64,000 nucleotides of DNA from Paenibacillus alginolyticus DSM 5050 = NBRC 15375 (GCF_000422905.1 NZ_AUGY01000009.1:103014-167013), one strand, 5' to 3'; numbered from the stretch's first letter, positions 47,857 to 57,952 are shown. Program-made: numbers and translations. Notes: generated by a model from the sequence alone, not told the origin.

Positions 47857-47904
47857 GTATGCCCCTCCTAACCGAACTAAAGTGACGAATACTTGCATGT
47901 TGAA

Positions 47905-48879
47905 TTAGAACAGCGTGTTTTCAGGCGAAACTTTCTTAACCAGCCAGTTGGCTGTGATGACAATAAAGAAGCCAAACACGGACTGATATAGACTGACAGC
48001 GCTTCCTAGAGAAAAGTTGAAGTTGTTCATCAAAGAGCGGAACACGAACGTTTCAATTATATCTGTCGCATCAAAAAGGGCTGTATTATTGGCTCCGACC
48101 AAGTTATAGAACAATCCAAAGTTCCCTCGGAGAATACCGCCTAATGAAAATAGCAGCAAAATAATGAACGTTGGCTTTAGCCAAGGAAGCACGATATAGC
48201 GAATTCGCTGCAGGGCATTTGCTCCATCAATTTCAGCAGCTTCTACAATCTCCGAGTCCAATCCCATTATCGCTGCGAAATAGACGATCGAGCCGTACCC
48301 TGTCGACTGCCAAAGGAATGTAAAGACGATGATAAAAGGCCAGATCGTTGGATTCGAGTATGTCTTAAGCGGCTCCCAACCGATCGATTTGAGAATCCCA
48401 TTGAGCAGTCCAAAGTCATAACTGAGAATGTTGTAGGCAATAAGGCCAACAAGCACGAAGGAGATGAAAAATGGCAGGAACATCAGGGATTGCGAAAGCT
48501 TCTTAAACCATTTTTTACGAAGCTCGTTCAGCAAAATAGCAATACCAATCTGCAGGATATTTCCAAAAAAAATAAAAGCTAAATTGTAAGCAATCGTATT
48601 AAACGTTAATTTCCAAAGTGCCCCAGAGGTCACTAGAAATTTGAAGTTGTCAAACCCAACGAACTGGCTGCCGAATATCCCCGCCGTATAGTTATAATTA
48701 ATGAATGCGAGATAAAGCCCTGGCATAGGAAGGTAAGACATGACTAGGAAAAATAAAATCGCTGGAACACACATGAGGACTAATGTTCGATACGACCAAA
48801 ATCTGCGCAGTGGGGTTACACGCTTTTTGACAGCAGCAGGCGCTCCTTCTATTGAGCTTGCTGAGATGGCAGTTTTCAT
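47905..48879 (-). CDS. ABC transporter permease, LplB type
   Basis: 324 residues, six membrane spans with a proline-rich N-terminal loop (SYLPMPGLYLAFINYNYTA) that is a hallmark of LplB; EAA region EIVEAAEIDGANALQRIRYI. AAGGAGAGT precedes the ATG. It follows the GH35 gene by 18 bases. Confidence 0.93.
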   Translation of the reverse strand: MKTAISASSIEGAPAAVKKRVTPLRRFWSYRTLVLMCVPAILFFLVMSYLPMPGLYLAFINYNYTAGIFGSQFVGFDNFKFLVTSGALWKLTFNTIAYNLAFIFFGNILQIGIAILLNELRKKWFKKLSQSLMFLPFFISFVLVGLIAYNILSYDFGLLNGILKSIGWEPLKTYSNPTIWPFIIVFTFLWQSTGYGSIVYFAAIMGLDSEIVEAAEIDGANALQRIRYIVLPWLKPTFIILLLFSLGGILRGNFGLFYNLVGANNTALFDATDIIETFVFRSLMNNFNFSLGSAVSLYQSVFGFFIVITANWLVKKVSPENTLF

Positions 48880-48897
48880 GCGTACTCTCCTTCCTAA

Positions 48898-51684
48898 TTA
48901 AACTGCGGCTACCGGTACGAAGCGAAGCGGCTCTAGCAAGGCAGCTTCAGAGGCTGATACAGCCTCCAGTAAGACGGCTATTTCATTGCCTGATTCGCCA
49001 CCCTGAAACCACGGACCCGGTAAATAAAAGGATTCATCGCTGCCGCCACGGAATATCGGTCTATTGGCACCGCCTTGCGTCCACAGGCGGCCAACTAGGT
49101 GTCCGTTGAAGAATACAGTCAGCTTCATATTGCTGCCTTTCACATAAACCCTCCAGCCTAAACCTTGGTTATCATCACGCAGGTCACCGTATAGCCATGA
49201 CAGGGCACCCGGTTTCAAGGAGATAGCTCCGTCTACAGAGAGAGCCTTAAGCGCCGACGCTTTGGCATGCTGCAATAAACCATTCTCCTGACATGAGGAT
49301 AATGTCCACTGTTTAGCGGCGGTTCCTTCATAAAGACTAATATTTCCGCTGAGGGAACCGTACGTTTTATCCAGATATAGCGTTAACGTTGCCGTCTCTC
49401 CCGCCTTTACGTAAGGCGTAAGATCCAGATAAGGATTGAGTGGATTTACTAATCCGAGTGAGTGCCCGTTCACGTAAGCATAGGCATGCGAGAAATTACC
49501 AGGCGTATGCAGAATCCACGTATCGGCTTCTTTCGTCAGCTTTATTTGTTTGCGGTAGCATTGATGTGCAGGCTGTTCGGCGGAGAGCCACCCTCCAACG
49601 CTTACAATCGGCCATTGTTGATCGTCACAATCTGTTGCTGCGTAATCGTCCTTGTCTTCTCCAAATTGCATTGATTTGAATCGCCAGTTTTGGTTTATTT
49701 CCCTAACCGACGTTACTCCAACAATGCCTGTTAGTCCTTTCAGAGCATTTAAGTGCAGACCCGGTAAATTCGTATCATGGAAATTGGTATGTCCCCAAAT
49801 CTCGACACGAGTAACCAGATTTGGCTCTACACGTGCACCGGATGGAATCGGAAGGAAGTGACTTCCTCCACCCGGTGTTGCTGTACCAAGGTACGTTTCA
49901 CCGGAATAGACGGAAACGACATCACTTGCCTGCTGAACGATAATGCCTAGACAGCTATTCTCAACCGTTAGGTGCGAGGTGTACCAGGCGAAACCTCGGT
50001 AAACACCATGCTTCTCCAAATAATCGGCGGTATCACCGATCGATAAGCTTTCATCCGCAAGTGGATCCAAGGGATTCACTAAGCTTTGTGACCAACTGCT
50101 TTCAACTTCGCTGCTTTCCGAGACTCGTTCTACGAATTCACCAACATGAAGCTCGCCATCTGCATCTATATTTTCTAAAAGCAAAGCACGTGAACGACTC
50201 ATCCCGACCAATTCGATAACATGACCGTTTAGTAAGTGAATCCGAGCTGCTCTCTCTTGTTCACCCGATTGAAAGGATACCGTTACCTGATCTTCTGTTT
50301 CAGCATGGTGTACAGTCATCGTGCCAGCCTCCATCTGCACCTCCATGTTAAAGCAGAGACGGATTTCACCTTCGCCCTCCGTATGAAACACGAACACCGT
50401 GCGCTGCTCAAGCTGCTTCACCAGCAGCAATTCTGCAGTTGCGTAGGCGAGCGTCCCTTCAGCGATTCCCCATGTCTGCAAGGGCACCTGCACGGGAAGA
50501 ATCGGACAGCGGCTTGCCTTGGCAACAAGAGTGGAATAACGGGGTATAACCTCTTCTTCCACATGTAAGTAAGCGTCTTCATCTTGCTTGTTAACATTAC
50601 ATAGGAAGAGCAGCTCGCCGCCTTGCTTTAACGCTAACCGATAAGGTGATGAATCACTACTCGTAGACTCAGGCTTCGCCTCAGCCAGTGAAGCGCCATA
50701 CGTTTGAATCACACGATGCAGCATTCTGCCTTCATAAGCTTCCTCTCGAAGGTGTCCTTCAGGTGTTACCATCCCATGGAAATCATAGTCCGAGGTAAGG
50801 AAAGAAAGAGGATTCCCCCAATTGTTAGCTGCATTGGTAAAGCCAAAGTTCGTCCCTGAAGCCTGCAAGTAGGGACCGAGCAGCTTCGCTCCTGCCGATA
50901 GCAATCTGCGAAGCAGGAAATGCGAGCGATTCGTCTCTGTAACGAGTAAGGGCAGTCCGCGACGAGCCAACTCCTCTCTGTAGAAGAGCACCTTATCTAC
51001 GAATGCAGGGTCTTTATCATTAGGATAGAAGTTGCATGTAGGCACCACGCCATCAGCAAAACCTGAAGCCTCATACAAGCCGCCTTGTCCGGCGCAAGCA
51101 ATGAGCGGGACGGTAATCCCATGCTGCAAAGCTAAATCTCTTAATGCCGAGATGTACCCTTTGGGATCCGAACACGGATAGAAATCAAGCTCATTGTCTA
51201 ATTGAACAGCAATGATCGTGCCTCCCTGATCCGCTTCATATGACTTCAGGATAGGAAGGATCTGATCATACCACCTGGCCACATGCTGCAAGAAGGCAGG
51301 ATCGTTATCCCTTAAACGAAGATTTTCTTTCACAAATAGATAAGCTGGGAGCGCTCCGCCATCCCATTCCGAACAAATATACGGCCCTGGTCTGGCAATC
51401 ACCCATAGACCCGCATCTGCGGCATCCTGTAGAAACTGAGCCACATCCTTTTCTCCAGTAAAATCCCAAGTTCCCTCCACAATCTCATGATGATTCCAAG
51501 GAAAGTACACATCAATCGCGTTATATCCAAAGGCTTTTACTTTATTTAGTCTCTCTTTCCATACACCGCGTGGTAATCGAAAATAAAATAAAGAGGCACA
51601 AAGTATAATTTCTGATTTTCCCTTTATCCGCAGTGCTTCAGATGATAACTGAATCACTGCTTCTTCACTTTTTGATAAATACAA
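48898..51684 (-). CDS. Beta-galactosidase, glycoside hydrolase family 35
   Basis: 928 residues, no signal peptide, so probably cytoplasmic, acting on galactosides brought in by the LplB/LplC importer. Family marks: FYFRLPRGVWKERLNKVKAF, YNAIDVYFPWNHHEIVEG, IARPGPYICSEWDGGALPAY. The acid/base is Glu165 in QLDNELDFY; the nucleophile is likely Glu250 in LLVTETNRSHF. C-terminal beta-sandwich domains (carbohydrate-binding like) fill residues 560-928. The GGGGG ribosome site precedes the ATG. First gene of the operon, downstream of a cre site and a palindromic operator. Confidence 0.93.
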   Translation of the reverse strand: MYLSKSEEAVIQLSSEALRIKGKSEIILCASLFYFRLPRGVWKERLNKVKAFGYNAIDVYFPWNHHEIVEGTWDFTGEKDVAQFLQDAADAGLWVIARPGPYICSEWDGGALPAYLFVKENLRLRDNDPAFLQHVARWYDQILPILKSYEADQGGTIIAVQLDNELDFYPCSDPKGYISALRDLALQHGITVPLIACAGQGGLYEASGFADGVVPTCNFYPNDKDPAFVDKVLFYREELARRGLPLLVTETNRSHFLLRRLLSAGAKLLGPYLQASGTNFGFTNAANNWGNPLSFLTSDYDFHGMVTPEGHLREEAYEGRMLHRVIQTYGASLAEAKPESTSSDSSPYRLALKQGGELLFLCNVNKQDEDAYLHVEEEVIPRYSTLVAKASRCPILPVQVPLQTWGIAEGTLAYATAELLLVKQLEQRTVFVFHTEGEGEIRLCFNMEVQMEAGTMTVHHAETEDQVTVSFQSGEQERAARIHLLNGHVIELVGMSRSRALLLENIDADGELHVGEFVERVSESSEVESSWSQSLVNPLDPLADESLSIGDTADYLEKHGVYRGFAWYTSHLTVENSCLGIIVQQASDVVSVYSGETYLGTATPGGGSHFLPIPSGARVEPNLVTRVEIWGHTNFHDTNLPGLHLNALKGLTGIVGVTSVREINQNWRFKSMQFGEDKDDYAATDCDDQQWPIVSVGGWLSAEQPAHQCYRKQIKLTKEADTWILHTPGNFSHAYAYVNGHSLGLVNPLNPYLDLTPYVKAGETATLTLYLDKTYGSLSGNISLYEGTAAKQWTLSSCQENGLLQHAKASALKALSVDGAISLKPGALSWLYGDLRDDNQGLGWRVYVKGSNMKLTVFFNGHLVGRLWTQGGANRPIFRGGSDESFYLPGPWFQGGESGNEIAVLLEAVSASEAALLEPLRFVPVAAV

Positions 51685-51717
51685 TGGCTAACCCCCTTGA
51701 TCTACTCTCTTTTATTT

Positions 51718-51733
51718 ATGAAACCCGTTTCAT
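51718..51733. promoter_or_regulatory. LacI-type operator before the GH35 operon
   Basis: ATGAAACCCGTTTCAT is a perfect palindrome apart from its two central bases, 34 bases upstream of the GH35 ATG. It is a suitable site for the LacI-family protein encoded at the end of the operon. Confidence 0.5.
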
Positions 51734-51786
51734 CCGCTTAGGATGTTTAGCTTGCTGTTCTTTATGAAGTTAGTATAAGTTGTTTT

Positions 51787-51800
51787 AAAAGCGCTTACAT
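51787..51800. promoter_or_regulatory. cre (CcpA) site before the GH35 operon
   Basis: TAAAAGCGCTTACA differs from the cre consensus at one position. It lies just upstream of a TATACT -10 (51772-51777, minus strand), so CcpA would block polymerase. Confidence 0.5.
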
Positions 51801-51854
51801 TGAAAGAAACATCAAATTATATAACAAAACTACACAGATACGACCTCACACAAA

Positions 51855-51890
51855 ACAAAAAAAGCTCCGAATTTTATCCAAATTCGCAGC
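51855..51890 (-). terminator. Terminator after the regulator of the three-gene sensory operon
   Basis: GCTNCGAATTT/AAATTCGNAGC stem with one mismatch, followed on the minus strand by TTTTTTTG. It follows the regulator stop by about 70 bases and separates it from the GH35 promoter. Confidence 0.75.
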
Positions 51891-51959
51891 CGATTGCATT
51901 CTATATAACACTGATTTTTTATATAATTCACAGAATTTACGATCCATCATCTTGAATAA

Positions 51960-53498
51960 TTAACCATTGCGCCTAAACTCCTTGACCGTTTTCCCCTCCA
52001 GCTCTTTAAATACTTTGCAAAAGTAGGAGGTTTCTTGAAATCCTGTTTTCTCTGCAACTTCATAAACTTTCCATGCAGGATCTTGAAGCAGCTGTTTCGC
52101 TTTCTGAATCCGGTATCGATTCATATATTCAACGATCCGCATCCCTGTCTCGCTTTTAAATAGATTGGATAGGTAATTCGCGCTCAAATGGAGAACATCT
52201 GCCAGCCTTGCCACCGTAATGTCTTCGGCATAATGCTCTTCCATATAGGCGATTGCTCCTTGAATTTCCTTGCGCATCAACATGTGCTCAGCTTTATTCC
52301 CAACGATTTGCTTATTCAAATTTAGAAATAATTGCTTCACTTGCTGTAGTGGCTGAAGGGCTTCCATCGCCTGGCTAACCTGTTTATACGCCTGATCAAA
52401 CTGATCTGAGTACCTATTCCTCTCCATGGCCAATGTTTTCAGCTGCATCATTAACTCTGCCAGCAGGTTGCGCAGCTCTGGTATTGGCGGCTTCTTTTGA
52501 ATGAGGCCTTGAAACAAATGCTCAGTTTGCGATTCAATAGCTGTGAATAGACCACTTTTCATCGCAGCAACAAGAGGCTGAATCGTGATTCCTGCCAATG
52601 TTTCAACCTTGCCATTGATCTGAAGGGACGTAAAAGCATAGAGTTGACCCGCTCCTTCATAAACATATTGATCTAAGGCGGTTTCAGCTTGCTTATATAA
52701 CACTGCCCAATCCTTCAATCCATAGCCGATCGAGCTAATTCCCATTGTTACAGTGCCTATCTTTTTCATCCGGGTGTACAGCAGCGACGCTTGCCGAAGT
52801 GTCTCCTCCAAACATTTGTGTTCACTTTTTTCATTCGGAAAATAGATAATAACCGCAGTTCTCCGTTCGGAAATCGGTATAACCATGTTTGAGTACGCCG
52901 TCTGTTCTTCCTTAGAACCATCGGCAAGGACTTTAAAGTTAGCATCGACAACGACAACTGCCGTAGGACCTCCATGAATTGGAAAATGAACAGCGCTTAC
53001 TTGATCTTCAATGTCCTCCGCCCGCTTCAACTCGCCTAAGAGAAGCTTTCGCCCCAATAGGCTACGCACCTCTTGAAAGCTGGCATCTCGAATACTCGCT
53101 TGTTTTCTTCGTTTATGATCTTCCATAATCTTGCCGCTCATTTGTTCTAATAGCTGCTGTAAAGCGCTAGGTTCGAGGTCATGCTTTAACAAATAATCCT
53201 CTGCCCCGAGCTTGAGCGCTTCCTTCACGAACCGGAAATCATCGAAGGAGCTGAGTGCCACAATTTTGATAGAAGCATCCTTTTGCTTTACCTGCTGGAT
53301 CAGATCAATGCCGTTCATTTCGGGCATCGAAATGTCCGTCACAATAAGATCAACCTGCTGATGCTGCAGTAGATCAAGTGCATGCACGCCATTGAGAGCC
53401 TCGCATACAATTTGGAAACCATAATCTTCCCAACGAATGATCGTTTTAATGGCATACCGATATATCGCATTATCTTCAACGATCATGGCGTTCAACAT
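51960..53498 (-). CDS. YesN-type response regulator, AraC output, third system
   Basis: 512 residues. Receiver with EDN at 8-10, D55 in LIVTDISM and K105 in DYLLKHD. C-terminal HTH: VARLADVLHLSANYLSNLFK and VYEVAEKTGFQETSYFCKVF. AGGAGG lies 7 nt before the ATG at 53498; that start overlaps the kinase stop, so the two are translationally coupled. It likely activates the GH35 operon or its own SBP operon. Confidence 0.92.
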   Translation of the reverse strand: MLNAMIVEDNAIYRYAIKTIIRWEDYGFQIVCEALNGVHALDLLQHQQVDLIVTDISMPEMNGIDLIQQVKQKDASIKIVALSSFDDFRFVKEALKLGAEDYLLKHDLEPSALQQLLEQMSGKIMEDHKRRKQASIRDASFQEVRSLLGRKLLLGELKRAEDIEDQVSAVHFPIHGGPTAVVVVDANFKVLADGSKEEQTAYSNMVIPISERRTAVIIYFPNEKSEHKCLEETLRQASLLYTRMKKIGTVTMGISSIGYGLKDWAVLYKQAETALDQYVYEGAGQLYAFTSLQINGKVETLAGITIQPLVAAMKSGLFTAIESQTEHLFQGLIQKKPPIPELRNLLAELMMQLKTLAMERNRYSDQFDQAYKQVSQAMEALQPLQQVKQLFLNLNKQIVGNKAEHMLMRKEIQGAIAYMEEHYAEDITVARLADVLHLSANYLSNLFKSETGMRIVEYMNRYRIQKAKQLLQDPAWKVYEVAEKTGFQETSYFCKVFKELEGKTVKEFRRNG

Positions 53499-55311
53499 GC
53501 TCATTCCTCCTTTGACGATGCGTTCTATGCGGAATTCGAACAATAGCTTTCGTACCTAAGCCAAGTGCACTTTCGTAGCTAAGACCATATGTATCCCCAT
53601 AATACAGCTGAATGCGTTCATTCACGTTGTGAATGCCTATACTCGTCACGCCTGGAACCGATTCTTTACGTGTAGCTGCGTTCAATAGATTAAGCGCTTG
53701 TTCAGCTTCCATACCTATGCCGTTATCTTCGACAATGAGAAGGAGCTGCATCTCTTCTATGCGTGCATGAAGTACAATACGCCCACTCCCCTTGGACATT
53801 TCGATGCCGTGAAGAATCGCATTTTCGACTAGCGGCTGAAGTATGAAATAAGGCACCTCGCTTTCCAGCAACCGTTCATCCACTTCATAGTCCATGTGAA
53901 AGGCATCGCCATACCCAATTTTTTGAATATAAATATAGTTTTTTAATTGGTTAATCTCTTGCTCCAAGCTGTGAAATTCGCCGACACGCCGTACCGAGGA
54001 TTTCAATAATTCAATAACTGAGGTGACCATTTGCTCAATCTCGGCTTGTTGATTCATGCGAGCGTACCATTTCACAGTACCTAGCGTGTTATAAAGGAAA
54101 TGAGGATTAATCTGACTCATGAGGACGGTAAATTCAGCCTGTTGTTTGGCAATTTGCTCTTTATATACCGTGTTTATTAAATCGTTAATCCGAGACAGCA
54201 TGAAATTGAACCGAATCGACAAACTCCCAATCTCATCTCGCCCGAGCGGAATAATGCGAACATCGAAATTGCCATCTTCGACTCGGCGCATCGTTTGCTC
54301 TAAGATTTTGATATTTCTCGTCGTAGAATTCGAAAGTAATACGGCAATGCCGGTAGATATCAGAACAGCAAGCAGAGAAACGAGCGCGATTACAAAAACT
54401 AACACACGTGTATTGGACAGAAGCTCAGACATCGGAATGAAGCAAAGCACCCGCCAGCCCAGCGTTGATGTTCGTTCTTGGACGAATAAATGACTCCCTC
54501 CCTCTGCATTATCGACGATTGCCATGGAGGCATCATTATCCTTAAGGTTATAACTTAAACTCCTTGAGATGAGATTGTCCATTCCGGGGGTTCCGCCACC
54601 CGCTAGCAGTTCGTTCAAGGGATTGAGAATCGCAACATTATTTTGCTTAATGATCGAGCTATTGCTTCCCAAGGATAAGAAATAATCCGAATCGATACTG
54701 ATTACAATCGTGCCAAGACTACGATCTACTTGACTCAGATCAACGAAATCTCTGATAAGGAACACTTCGTTTTGCTTTCTCAGAGAAGGCGACCAGTTGA
54801 TGCTTTGTTCATGATTTTTCAAATAATCAGAGGCATTATTCGTCATTACAGTTACATCTTCATGATTTAGTGTACGATCCAAGCCTTTTTTATTTTCCCA
54901 CCAGTACACCTGTCCCTTCTGTGTTTGAATCATAATAGCATTCATATAGGGATTCCCATTCCCATACTGAGCCAGCAAGAACTCCATACGGCTGCGGAAA
55001 GCTGGATAGTTGTCTACTGTAACTTGTTCACCTTGTTCAGCAGCAATCTGCCGAATATTACTGTCACTTAGGACGTAAACAGAAGAAGAGAATGCTTCCT
55101 TTGCCCTGATTTCAATATTATCGGAAACTTGATGAATGACCTGCATCGATAGATCTCTAGTATTTGATTCAATGAATTTTGTAGAAGCATAGATGGCAAC
55201 TCCGCCAATCGCCGATGAAATGAACAAAATAATAATCATATTTGATAGAAATATTTTCGTTCGGATGCGAAAGTCCTTGACCCGATTTAAGTTCCACGGG
55301 GTGGCTGTCAT
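53476..55311 (-). CDS. YesM-type sensor histidine kinase, third system
   Basis: 611 residues. Two helices flank an extracellular Cache sensor (IKSFIESNTRDLSMQ-type region in the N-terminal third); a HAMP domain; then the His_kinase box MSQINPHFLYNTLGTVKWYA and HATPase_c domain (ENAILHGIEMSKGSG, VEDNGIGMEAEQ, IGIHNVNERIQLYYGD). It starts 18 bases after the upstream binding-protein stop, so the binding protein is likely its ligand presenter. Confidence 0.92.
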   Translation of the reverse strand: MTATPWNLNRVKDFRIRTKIFLSNMIIILFISSAIGGVAIYASTKFIESNTRDLSMQVIHQVSDNIEIRAKEAFSSSVYVLSDSNIRQIAAEQGEQVTVDNYPAFRSRMEFLLAQYGNGNPYMNAIMIQTQKGQVYWWENKKGLDRTLNHEDVTVMTNNASDYLKNHEQSINWSPSLRKQNEVFLIRDFVDLSQVDRSLGTIVISIDSDYFLSLGSNSSIIKQNNVAILNPLNELLAGGGTPGMDNLISRSLSYNLKDNDASMAIVDNAEGGSHLFVQERTSTLGWRVLCFIPMSELLSNTRVLVFVIALVSLLAVLISTGIAVLLSNSTTRNIKILEQTMRRVEDGNFDVRIIPLGRDEIGSLSIRFNFMLSRINDLINTVYKEQIAKQQAEFTVLMSQINPHFLYNTLGTVKWYARMNQQAEIEQMVTSVIELLKSSVRRVGEFHSLEQEINQLKNYIYIQKIGYGDAFHMDYEVDERLLESEVPYFILQPLVENAILHGIEMSKGSGRIVLHARIEEMQLLLIVEDNGIGMEAEQALNLLNAATRKESVPGVTSIGIHNVNERIQLYYGDTYGLSYESALGLGTKAIVRIPHRTHRQRRNEHVERHDR

Positions 55312-55329
55312 ACGCAGATCTCCTTGCCG

Positions 55330-56625
55330 TCATTTGGATGGTTTGCGAATCCGATCGAATGCTTGATCCAGCTCTTGAATACAGAGATCCACATTATGAC
55401 TGCGATCAATAACGAATTTCGTGAGTGCATTTACAAACACCTTTTGCAGATCTTGATTCACAAAATCTGTCGGCAAACTCGACCAGTCATAGGTTTTGCC
55501 TGTTTGGATATACGTCTCATCCAGCTCCACATAAGTGGGGTCAAAGTCATTCGGCAAGCCTTTAATCACTGACAAAGCCTTCTTTTTCGTCTGAAAAATC
55601 GTCCCCATCTCCTTCGAAGCAAACAATTCCAGTGTTTGAAGCGCCGCTTCCTTATAGGGTGATTTGGGATTGATCACAATCCCTCCTGTTGATTTGAGTC
55701 CAAACTTGGCATCTTGGGGATTATTCGAATAAGGAAAAGCGAACAGTCCTAGATTACTCGCAGGGTTCTTGGATTTAACACCGTCAACTGTCCAAGTGCC
55801 ATTAATGATAATGCCGGCTTTCCCCTCCGCAAGGAGCCCTTGGGCTTGGTTCCAATCGGTTTCGAACGGCTTGATGTTCACATAACTCAGACGTTCTCCA
55901 TATCGTTTCAAGATGTCTTTGAAGTGAATTTGATCATCAGCGAACGAAGTTCGACCTGCTTCTATATCCACAATCCAGTTGCGGCCAGCGGCATACTGAT
56001 TAGCCAGAAGATCCGCCGCAATGTCCCAAGTCAGGGTCCAGCTATCCTTATAGCCTGCTGCGATCGGAATAATTCCTGCCTTCTGCAGCGCCTCGCATGC
56101 AGCTAAGAATTGCGGCCAAGTTGTTGGCGGACTTTGAATGCCAGCGTGTGCGAAAGCATCTTTATTATAAATGACACCAGCGCCATTCACGTCAATCGGC
56201 AGCGCCCATATTTTCCCATCGGCTGTCTTCACACCATTCAGGAACTTCTCGTCGATTTGCGATAAAAAAGGTTGACCCGTTAAGTCCATCGCATACCCTT
56301 TATGAATGAGATCCTGAGCGGCCTCTATATTATCCAGCATATAGATATCAGGCATGTTATTCGAAATCACACGCGTGCGAAGCAAGCTCATATAATTGCC
56401 GCCATCCACACCCGTCAGCGTAAACGCATAGGGAGGATGTTGTTTAGCAAATAGTTGTGTCCCCGCCTCCAGCCATTTCCTTGCCCCCTCCTCGTCAAAG
56501 TGATGTATCCACGAAAGTGTCTGCTCCTGGAACTGCTGTTTAGGAACGACTGTTACTGTCTGGGGTTGACAAGCTGTAAGCATCAGAGTTACAGTCATGC
56601 CAAGAGCTAACAAACGAGTCCTCAT
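55330..56625 (-). CDS. Extracellular binding lipoprotein linked to the sensor kinase
   Basis: 431 residues; lipobox MLTAC at Cys19, mature domain of SBP_bac_1 type (QTLSWIHHFDEEGARKWLEA). It has no permease neighbours, but stands 18 bases before the YesM-type kinase, as in three-component sensing systems where a binding protein carries ligand to the kinase rather than to a transporter. Confidence 0.88.
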   Translation of the reverse strand: MRTRLLALGMTVTLMLTACQPQTVTVVPKQQFQEQTLSWIHHFDEEGARKWLEAGTQLFAKQHPPYAFTLTGVDGGNYMSLLRTRVISNNMPDIYMLDNIEAAQDLIHKGYAMDLTGQPFLSQIDEKFLNGVKTADGKIWALPIDVNGAGVIYNKDAFAHAGIQSPPTTWPQFLAACEALQKAGIIPIAAGYKDSWTLTWDIAADLLANQYAAGRNWIVDIEAGRTSFADDQIHFKDILKRYGERLSYVNIKPFETDWNQAQGLLAEGKAGIIINGTWTVDGVKSKNPASNLGLFAFPYSNNPQDAKFGLKSTGGIVINPKSPYKEAALQTLELFASKEMGTIFQTKKKALSVIKGLPNDFDPTYVELDETYIQTGKTYDWSSLPTDFVNQDLQKVFVNALTKFVIDRSHNVDLCIQELDQAFDRIRKPSK

Positions 56626-56642
56626 TCATTCACCTCATTCCA

Positions 56643-56656
56643 TGGTAGCGTTTACA
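56643..56656. promoter_or_regulatory. Possible cre site before the sensory operon
   Basis: TGGTAGCGTTTACA fits the cre consensus with two mismatches, 18 bases upstream of the binding-protein ATG, where CcpA binding would act as a roadblock. Confidence 0.35.
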
Positions 56657-56681
56657 CAATAGTATAGCGGACACAGCCGAT

Positions 56682-56721
56682 AAAAAAAACAGCCTATTTC
56701 CTCTCTAGAGAAAATAGACTG
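56682..56721 (-). terminator. Terminator after a short hypothetical gene
   Basis: CAGTCTATTT/AAATAGGCTG stem (one G-T pair) and eight T on the minus strand; it ends the 56773-56943 gene and isolates the sensory operon. Confidence 0.8.
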
Positions 56722-56772
56722 ATGCATGTTATATATACAAGCGAATCATCGCTTATCGAATTCTAGTTATTC

Positions 56773-56943
56773 CTAACTTTCATTCATTGAATTCCAACCA
56801 TCATTGGCTTTGATGATATCCATCATTTTCTTCATCGAAAGCTGAATTTGTTCAGCGGAGGGCAAGGGTAAGTTGCTGTACGTTTGCTTCACAACATCCG
56901 TTAACACAGAATCGAACATGCAATCAAATTGCTCGCTTTTCAT
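56773..56943 (-). CDS. Hypothetical 56-residue protein
   Basis: MKSEQFDCMFDSVLTDVVKQ followed by TYSNLPLPSAEQIQLSMKKM and MDIIKANDGWNSMNES. The ATG follows AAGGAGGGAATTCATA, an excellent ribosome site, and a good terminator stands after the stop. No known domain is recognised; it may be a small regulator. It is divergent from the LuxR-type regulator at 57226. Confidence 0.7.
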   Translation of the reverse strand: MKSEQFDCMFDSVLTDVVKQTYSNLPLPSAEQIQLSMKKMMDIIKANDGWNSMNES

Positions 56944-57225
56944 TATGAATTCCCTCCTTATTTACTTAATTTTGGAAGATTACCTATACTTATCATATAT
57001 AGAAACGCCTTCGATAACAGCGCAATATTTTCTTTCGCAAATCCACATTTTTTTCCATAAATGCGCAGTTTTTTTTGCACATAACGAAAAAAAGACGCAA
57101 AATTAGATAAATAAAATCTAATTTGCAATCTTTTTGTGAAATTTGGTAAAATCAAGGAAAGACAAGAGACAGCGGCGTTGAACTCAGCATTCGGATTCCC
57201 TACCAAATCAGGAAGGAAGTATCAT

Positions 57226-57876
57226 ATGATTAAGAGATCGAAGATTCTGATCGTAGATGATCACCCCTTAATGGCAGAAGCAACATCGAATACGCTGCAG
57301 CAAATCGAGGGCATACAGATTATAGGAATAGCCGGAACTGGCAAACAATGCTTGGAACTCGTAGATTTGCATGTACCGGATATTGTTTTTTTGGATTATA
57401 ATCTTCCGGATCAATACGGCGATGAGCTTGCCAAAATCATTAAAGGGAAATATCCCGCCATCCACCTTGTCATTTTTTCGGGCATAGAATTATCACATCT
57501 TTATAATTATTTGATCGGACTTAAGGTTAGTGCTGTTATTTCTAAGGAATCTAGCGGTACGCTTATTAAAAGCTTAGTAACCCTTTTGCTAGAGAATTTC
57601 ACGGTAATACCCGTCCCTGTTTTTCACAAAATGAAAGTGGACAGCGGTAATTTGCATCAGACTGACTCATTAGACGACGATGAAGTACACATGATGACCA
57701 TGATTGTCCAAGGCCTAACCAATGAGCAAATGGCCGAGGAAGTGCATATGAGCAAGCGAACCGTAGATAATTACGTGCGCAAAATTTATGAGAAATTAGG
57801 CGTGAAATCAAGAGCGCAAGCAGTGGATAAATTCAATCAATTCAAGCATATTTATGAACTTAACCGTCGGACGTAG
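57226..57876 (+). CDS. NarL/LuxR-family response regulator
   Basis: 216 residues. Receiver: ILIVDDHPLMAEATSNTLQQ with DD at 11-12 and D57 in VFLDYNL; C-terminal HTH region VQGLTNEQMAEEVHMSKRTV and NYVRKIYEKLGVKSRAQAVD. The ATG at 57226 with GGAAGGA upstream replaces a longer frame that has no ribosome site. It resembles ComA-like regulators of quorum and competence. No sensor kinase is near. Confidence 0.9.
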   Translation: MIKRSKILIVDDHPLMAEATSNTLQQIEGIQIIGIAGTGKQCLELVDLHVPDIVFLDYNLPDQYGDELAKIIKGKYPAIHLVIFSGIELSHLYNYLIGLKVSAVISKESSGTLIKSLVTLLLENFTVIPVPVFHKMKVDSGNLHQTDSLDDDEVHMMTMIVQGLTNEQMAEEVHMSKRTVDNYVRKIYEKLGVKSRAQAVDKFNQFKHIYELNRRT

Positions 57877-57901
57877 AGGGTTGATGGGTTAAATGACAAA
57901 T

Positions 57902-57941
57902 AAAAGACTGGACTCTTCGTGATGAAGGGATCAGTCTTTTT
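57902..57941. terminator. Bidirectional terminator between LuxR-type regulator and ComFB
   Basis: AAAAGACTG/CAGTCTTTT stem with A before and T after, serving the convergent genes. Confidence 0.75.
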
Positions 57942-57952
57942 CATTGCAGTTC

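Noticed and set aside
57100..57124. AAATTAGAT/ATCTAATTT hairpin as a riboswitch or terminator before the LuxR-type gene
   Set aside because: Very A/T-rich, short loop region and no conserved riboswitch core; could be chance in low-complexity DNA.
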